Source: Coffea arabica (lineage: Eukaryota; Streptophyta; Magnoliopsida; Gentianales; Rubiaceae). Taken from it: 64,000 nucleotides of DNA. Within the stretch, counting starts at the first letter, position 1; every line of letters starts with the position of its first letter. Below, in pieces: positions 59,899 to 64,000 of this stretch. The notes beneath the pieces were generated by a model. That model saw only the letters and a program-made list of their open reading frames with translations, was not told the DNA's origin and did no database searches. The DNA is taken from positions 19,593,557 through 19,657,556 of the forward strand of contig NC_092320.1 in NCBI RefSeq assembly GCF_036785885.1. The letters are read 5' to 3'. Made by a program: the position numbers and the translations under genes.

Positions 59899-60436
59899 TA
59901 GGCCTGTCAACGGGTCGGGTCTAGACCCGGATCCGGACCGGATCCGTGAAATTTTTCCGGGTATGGGTAGGGATTTAATTCCGTTTTCCGGATCCGGATC
60001 CGGATCCGTTTTGTCAAACAAAAAAACGGGTCGGATACGGAATATAGTATTCCGGCCCGTATTAGACCCGGATCCGGATATAAATGAATTAATAATTTTA
60101 AATATATATATTTATCAATATAATTTGATTAGAGTGATGTATTTTAATAAAGTTAATTTGATTTCTTTTCTTATTTGATTTTTTCTTTGCATTAGTTAAA
60201 AATTAGTTTACAAATATATTTTTTTTCATTTTTATTAGAAATTATAAATTTTGCTAAATTTGTTCGGGTAGACCCGGATCCGGATCCGGGACCCGCCGGA
60301 CCGGCCGGATCCGGATCCGGAACATAGAATAAAAGATCCGTCGGGTAAACGGGTCGGATCCGGGTCCGGCATAGTAATTCGGGTCCGGGTCCGGAATAAT
60401 GAATTCCGGCCCGGACCCGGCCCGTTGACAGCCCTA
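59899..60436. mobile_element. non-autonomous hAT element, GGATCC-palindrome family, copy 2
   Basis: This 538-bp element has ends TAGGCCTGTCAACGGGTCGG and TAGGGCTGTCAACGGGCCGG (inverted), with the exact 8-bp duplication AAAGGGAG (59891-59898 and 60437-60444). Arrays of GGATCCGGATCCGGATCC sit near both ends. It is the same family as 41606-42094. Confidence 0.93.
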
Positions 60437-60444
60437 AAAGGGAG

Positions 60445-62018
60445 TCAATCCTCTCACTAACAAGAAAAAAAATGGAGATGCCTTAGAACCCTTCATTGTA
60501 TTTGAAAGGGGAAAAAAAAAAGACTCCATCTCATGGGATCTTGTAAAATGGGGCTGTTTCGCTTGAGGATTATTTGTAATTTTATGATTATTTAGAATAG
60601 TACTTTTTGATGATATACATACATAATATTGACAAACGTGCGTAATATAAAAAAATAATAGAAAAGATATTGACAAACGTGCGTAAAAAGAATAAATAGA
60701 TTGTTGTCCACACCCAATATTTAATATGCGGGATAAGCATCACATTACGTGTTTTTGTGGATTCTAACCGTATGCTTCCCGAATTTCATCTACCAGCAAA
60801 ATGGGCACATTAAAGCAAATTCTTGGGCATTGATGCAACCTCCAACAACCAATCTTGTGGTTCAAAATAAAAATATGTTCTTTTTTTAATGCAACATGGC
60901 CTCAATAAGGGTATTTTCGGCATTAAGGGGGTTTTTGTTAAATGTTTGATCATTCAAAGGGTGAGACCATTATTTGGACAAATTACAGGGATTGATTGGT
61001 AATATGGTCAAACCTCAGGAGAGGTAAATGTAATTAACCCTAATCTATACTACATACATAAGACCGATGGACTTGGTCAAGCTATTAACTTAATGTTTTA
61101 GGATAAAAGTAATGTGTAAATCTTTACCATACTGATATTGTATATTTGTAAATGCTAACGAGTTTGGGTGAATGTCAAAGTGTGTAAAATTTATAATTTA
61201 AAGTCAAATTGAAATGATATGCCATTCATTATAATTCGTTAATGTATATACTGTAGAAAAGATTAATCCAAAAATAAAACCTCAAAAGCATGTTAGAGTT
61301 TATTCTTTCTTGTTTTCCTTTGGACTGAATGAAAGAAAGGTCCCAAAAGAGAAAAGATTTGACATTTACCTTCAATATTTATAGCAACTTAAGCGGACAT
61401 TGGTTGCATGGAGACACAAACTGATTAAAATGGTATTATATTTGCGTAATATTATTAAATTTTGAGACGAAATATACTCCTTTTCTCTCAAATATCAAAA
61501 TATCTAATATTTCAAAACAAAATGTATTGATTGCCCACAGCCATCAGGAATAAAATAATTTGGGGAAGGGGATTGCGATAATCAAAGTGGCAAAAAACAA
61601 GACAGAAATTAGCTGGTTTTCATTATTAAGAAATCTAATTGTTATTTTTATATTGGTCATTAAGGAATACAAAAGAAAGGATTAAAAAGAATGTCCGATT
61701 GACAAAAACATAATTTATAACATAGGATTTATCTGTATCAATTCCAATCAAATATTGAACTTAAAAAGAAGATTAATTTCTTTATACCGAAATAGTTTTA
61801 TATATTAGATGAATATATTATTTTGATTTGTTACTTGTTTAATTTTTAGTTGTGTGGATTTGTAACAAACAGATATTTTCCAAGTCTTATGTCTTATTTG
61901 AATTTATTTTTTAATTATCTTTCGAAGTTAAATACTAGTTGTATCATTTGAAGTTTAGTTAGTTGGCGGATAAAAGCACAAAAACTGTACCGAAGCATTC
62001 ATTCAGAAAACAAACAAT
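60445..62018. other. spacer without a recognised gene
   Basis: AT-rich with no protein similarity. A stretch near 60960-61040 ('gacaaattacagggattgattgg' type) resembles common plant interspersed repeats but has no visible partner. Confidence 0.45.
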
Positions 62019-62091
62019 GGCCCATGCAGGTCTCGAACCTGCGACCTTCGCGTTATTAACACGACGCTCTAACCAACTGAGCTAATAGGCC
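62019..62091 (-). tRNA. tRNA-Ile (anticodon AAU)
   Basis: The 73-base minus-strand sequence folds as a full cloverleaf. The acceptor stem is GGCCTAT/ATGGGCC with one G-T pair; the D arm is GCTC...GAGC; the anticodon stem TCGTG/CGCGA encloses the loop TTAATAA with anticodon AAT. The T arm is GCAGG-TTCGAGA-CCTGC. No intron is present. A TTTT run just downstream on the minus strand (62003-62010 region) can serve as pol III terminator. It looks functional and nuclear. Confidence 0.97.
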
Positions 62092-62334
62092 GGTGTGATT
62101 GCTATGGCAAAAAGTAACCATGACATTGGAACGGCCGTCCACAGTATACATTTTACAAAGTAAACTTTGGAAATTGGGGCATCTTTCGGGACTCGAGAAA
62201 ATTAAATATAGTTTAATCTCTTCTTATTCAGACAAAATACCCTCCAAAATCCAAAGTCCCTTGAGAAATTGAACCAAAAAAAAAAAAAAAAACTGATATT
62301 CTGAATTCTGATGCTCCAACCCCAATGTCCAAAG

Positions 62335-62345
62335 TAGCCGTTGGT
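62335..62345 (-). promoter_or_regulatory. MSA element (MYB3R site) upstream of the KEN-box gene
   Basis: ACCAACGGCTA on the minus strand matches the mitosis-specific activator consensus YCYAACGGYYA at 10 of 11 positions. It lies about 165-175 bases before the ATG at 62511. MSA sites drive G2/M expression through MYB3R factors in plants and work in either direction. Confidence 0.55.
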
Positions 62346-62510
62346 TAGTCCGCCTCATGCAGTTCAAATTCGAACTCGGTCAAGGACTCTATTTAGTATT
62401 TTCTTCCCATTAATCAAATACTACTGTACTCTACTATTCAGTCCCAACGCCCAGCCCCTTCCTTTCCTCCAGATAAAAAAATCTGATAAAGACAAGAAAG
62501 AACAGAAGAA

Positions 62511-63302
62511 ATGTTGAAGGCTGCCCAATCTCCATTATCCGACCACCAGATCCAACGGCCGAAAAGTGGCCGGAAGCCACTGCAGCCAAAGAATTCTCCG
62601 GCCACTCCTGTTGTCATCACACCCCACCAAAAACCGAAGCAAAATGCTGCAACTGATCGGATTGAGGTGTCAGTGTTGGATAATGACTCGAACAAGGAGA
62701 ATGTGAATCCCCTTTTTGCCACCCCGGTGAAGAATGAAGAGTTCAGGATCGAACAATTCGATTCGTCCCTGGCTGAGGAGCTGAGTGCCATTCGCGAGAA
62801 GCTCGAGAGGTTGAGGATAGAGAAGGAGAAGACGGAGAAGATGCTCAGTGAGAGGGATTTGGTTCTTGATTTGCAGATGAATGAGTTGCACAAGAGAGGC
62901 GAAGCTCAGAAGATGCTCGAAATCGAGGTTGATAGGCTGTATCGATTGAAGCAGCTCAAGTTATCTTGCATGGTAAGAAGGATTTAAGGGAAAAAACAGA
63001 ACATCTTTCAAGATTCCCTTCATTGCGTTTTATCTGAGTTACTTGTTAGATTTGATATTTCCAGCAATGATGCTAATGTAAACTGTCTGAATTTTCTTGG
63101 GAACAGGGCATTTCGCCAATCCGATCGCTGAGAAATAAGGCAAAAGAAAAGGGCGAGGCAAGTGATCAGTTGTTAAACTTGTTTGGTCCTTGTAACTTTA
63201 TAGAAAGGCCCGTGTCTTCTAAACCTGCGTTCTCTGTTCTTTATTTTTCAGGGAACGAAAACTGATTACAGGGATGAAGTTAACCAGGAGGAAAGCCTGT
63301 GA
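62511..63302 (+). CDS. small coiled-coil protein with KEN box and D-box-like motif; probable cell-cycle protein
   Basis: Exons 62511-62972, 63107-63157 and 63252-63302 give 187 residues. The N-terminus is basic and proline-rich, with RKPLQPKN at 21-28 (RxxLxxxN, D-box-like). A KEN box is at 62-64 in SNKENVNP. A charged helix, very likely coiled coil, spans about 85-150. KEN and D-box motifs are recognised by the APC/C ubiquitin ligase. Intron 2 appears to be a GC-AG intron (GAG then GCAAGT at 63158). Using a GT four bases further on would instead give a shorter end (RNEN, stop). No enzyme domain is seen and I cannot name the family. Confidence 0.8.
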
Positions 63303-64000
63303 AGCTGAGATCAGAAATTAATAGAGACATGCAACTGGCAACATAATATTGCCTGCAAATTGAAATTTGACAGGCACGAATTATATATATAGCTCCTTTT
63401 TAACAATTTTTGTCTAGTGGAAGAAGCAAAAGGGGATGTGAAAACTGAAAACTGGTGTGGCAGCTAAGTGGTGGCACAATACATCATTGTATAGTTTCTA
63501 ACAGAGCTACTATCTCTACTGTAGAGAAAGAAGGAAAACAAAAAGTTTATCTAATTACTGTTTATGTTTATTTCTCTGTGTATTTTCTCTTTAGATTGGC
63601 TCTCTCAACGGAGGAAAAGAAATTATAATATGTTGCAGATTATCATAAAAGCTTGATGGAAAGATGCAGGGCCAAGAAAAGAAAAGATTAACTGGGATGT
63701 CATTGACAGCATATTAAGTATTAACAGATCAATCAACAATCAGTACCTTTAGTTCACCTATCTGGGCTGGATGAGATGTCGTTTTGTTCAAAATATATCG
63801 TGTTCCATTTGTGAGAAGCAGTTGCTTTGATGTGCTAATCAAGAAATATTGCTTCAATTCTCTGCTTGGATAATTTCTTGTCTTACTAGCAGTCTAGCAT
63901 AGTTCAATTTTGATGTCAGAGGATATGTTTCCTCTCGACCGTTATTTTCCTCCGTATATGAGGAAACAATGCAAGTAGATTGACTTATTTCCTTACTTGA
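63303..64000 (+). other. 3' flank of the KEN-box gene
   Basis: Likely 3' untranslated sequence followed by spacer; no further gene was recognised. Confidence 0.45.

Overview
This window is plant nuclear DNA, most likely from a dicot. It carries spliced genes with AT-rich introns, a FAR1/FHY3-family gene, a plant-type FIS1 gene, a nuclear tRNA-Ile gene, Ty1/copia and Athila-like Ty3/gypsy fossils, and many small DNA transposons with clean target-site duplications. The species cannot be named from the sequence alone.

Layout. Bases 1-15.8 kb are almost all LTR-retrotransposon fossils: the 3' part of a copia element, LTR-like debris, the 3' part of an Athila-like element on the plus strand and, nested in its 3' LTR, a gag-only relative on the minus strand with two 1772-bp LTRs and an ATATG target duplication. 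At 16.4-20.9 kb a gamma-tocopherol-methyltransferase-like pseudogene (minus strand) carries two different hAT elements inside its exons. A third hAT element and a SINE with a 15-bp duplication follow at 21.7-22.6 kb. At 29.76-32.73 kb there is an apparently intact six-exon FAR1-RELATED SEQUENCE gene of 799 residues. From 37.7 to 53.3 kb lies a tandem cluster of four SAM-dependent methyltransferase genes (three apparently intact, one broken). A 3.5-kb PIF/Harbinger-type element holding a cytochrome P450 exon piece and a DC1-domain gene start sits between copies 2 and 3. FIS1 (minus strand, five exons, 165 residues) covers 54.1-59.3 kb and hosts a near-identical inverted pair of 1.25-kb elements with G-rich minisatellites in intron 2. 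The right end has a hAT element, tRNA-Ile(AAU) and a small coiled-coil gene with a KEN box, a D-box-like motif, an upstream mitosis-type MYB3R site and a probable GC-AG intron.

How it fits together. The genes do not form a pathway. The organising theme is small DNA transposons: at least six hAT-type elements of five families, two PIF/Harbinger-type and two or more MULE-like elements. Several landed in genes and help explain the broken methyltransferases. The items most worth following are the gene-capturing PIF/Harbinger-type element, the hairpin-forming pair inside FIS1, the twice-hit methyltransferase pseudogene, and the probable G2/M gene at the right end. Exon borders were placed by eye from splice consensus and family similarity; no database search was run.
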